From positions 1,240,001 to 1,304,000 of the forward strand of contig NZ_CP012831.1 of assembly GCF_001307275.1 (NCBI RefSeq): 64,000 bases of DNA, read 5' to 3'. Position 1 is the first letter of the stretch, and every line of letters begins with the position of its first letter. The DNA is from Pseudomonas fluorescens. Its GTDB lineage: Bacteria; Pseudomonadota; Gammaproteobacteria; Pseudomonadales; Pseudomonadaceae. The notes under the pieces are model-generated. The model was not told the DNA's origin, did no database searches, and saw only the letters and a list, made by a program, of their open reading frames with translations. The position numbers and the translations under genes are program-made. Shown one piece after another: positions 63,688 through 64,000 of this stretch.

Positions 63688-64000
63688 ATGACCTTCGTCG
63701 TCACCGACAACTGCATCAAGTGCAAGTACACCGATTGTGTAGAAGTCTGTCCGGTGGACTGCTTCTACGAAGGCCCGAACTTCCTGGTCATTCACCCGGA
63801 CGAGTGCATCGACTGCGCCCTGTGTGAACCGGAATGCCCGGCGAACGCCATCTTTTCGGAAGACGAAGTGCCGGCCGGCATGGAGAACTTCATCGAGCTG
63901 AACGCCGAACTGGCGGACATCTGGCCGAACATCACCGAGAAGAAAGACGCTCTGCCCGACGCCGAAGAGTGGGATGGCAAGACTGGCAAGATCGCAGACC
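63688..64000 (+). CDS. fdxA: ferredoxin FdxA (cut by the window end)
   Basis: 104 codons are present and the frame is open at the edge; the family is about 107 aa. Seven-iron type: [20 protein letters not shown] holds the 3Fe-4S and one shared cysteine set and [12 protein letters not shown] the 4Fe-4S set. Soluble electron carrier. AGGAGAG precedes the ATG. The order mutS-fdxA is normal for the genus. Confidence 0.96.
   Translation, partial: MTFVVTDNCIKCKYTDCVEVCPVDCFYEGPNFLVIHPDECIDCALCEPECPANAIFSEDEVPAGMENFIELNAELADIWPNITEKKDALPDAEEWDGKTGKIAD

Overview
The window is a chromosomal segment of a Pseudomonas of the fluorescens group. Evidence: high GC with strong GC3 coding, the linked order recX-recA-cinA and mutS-fdxA, a divergent fpr/finR pair, dgkA-erdR, an mprF-virJ (alanyl-phosphatidylglycerol) pair, and many fluorescens-type REP palindromes (core GTGGGAGCGAGCTTGCTCGCGAT or GTGGCGAGGGAGCTTGCTCCCGC). 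The species cannot be fixed from sequence alone.

Left flank, 1-28,890, is core genome: dcd, a cold-shock protein, a DUF481 outer-membrane protein, an alkyltransferase-like protein, ampG, proS, a lipoprotein, dinB with a LexA box, two identical initiator tRNA-fMet genes with duplicated promoters and terminators, mprF-virJ, kup, rimO, a GNAT enzyme, a divergent S4/pseudouridine-synthase-like protein, a yehS homologue, trmO, fpr/finR, dgkA, erdR, a DTW-domain tRNA-modification enzyme, a small secreted protein, a LOG-family protein, recX, recA with a LexA box, and cinA.

Centre, about 28,890-59,400, is a large leftward cluster between cinA and mutS. It has two complete contractile-tail gene sets but no capsid, portal, terminase, integrase or replication genes, so it is best read as a double R-type tailocin (phage-tail bacteriocin) locus. 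The promoter-proximal set (59,385-44,794) is P2-like: repressor, Com-like regulator, secreted protein, holin, V, W, J, I, fibre, chaperone, sheath FI, tube FII, E/E', tape measure, U, X, D. The distal set (44,528-29,996) is Mu/SfV-like: tail terminator, DUF2635, sheath L, tube M, gp41, tape measure, N, P, gp45 to gp48, then three tandem fibre/chaperone cassettes. Endolysin, Rz and a nested Rz1 close the cluster, so lysis functions sit at both ends and serve both particles. One S24-type repressor and one promoter overlapped by two of three matching operators appear to control the whole unit; recA, which would drive SOS induction, lies just beyond.

The most unusual points are: a Mu Com-like zinc-ribbon gene overlapping by ATGA a secreted disulphide protein that has no ribosome binding site of its own; a G8 tract that splits the second fibre gene and suggests phase variation; well-formed -1 frameshift sites in the tail-chaperone genes of both modules; fibre and chaperone segments shared between modules; and REP elements lodged between tail genes, suggesting long chromosomal residence.

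Right flank, 59,400-64,000: REP elements, a DUF6124-like gene behind a strongly structured leader, a 70-bp tandem repeat, a cloverleaf-like interspersed repeat, mutS, and fdxA cut by the window edge.
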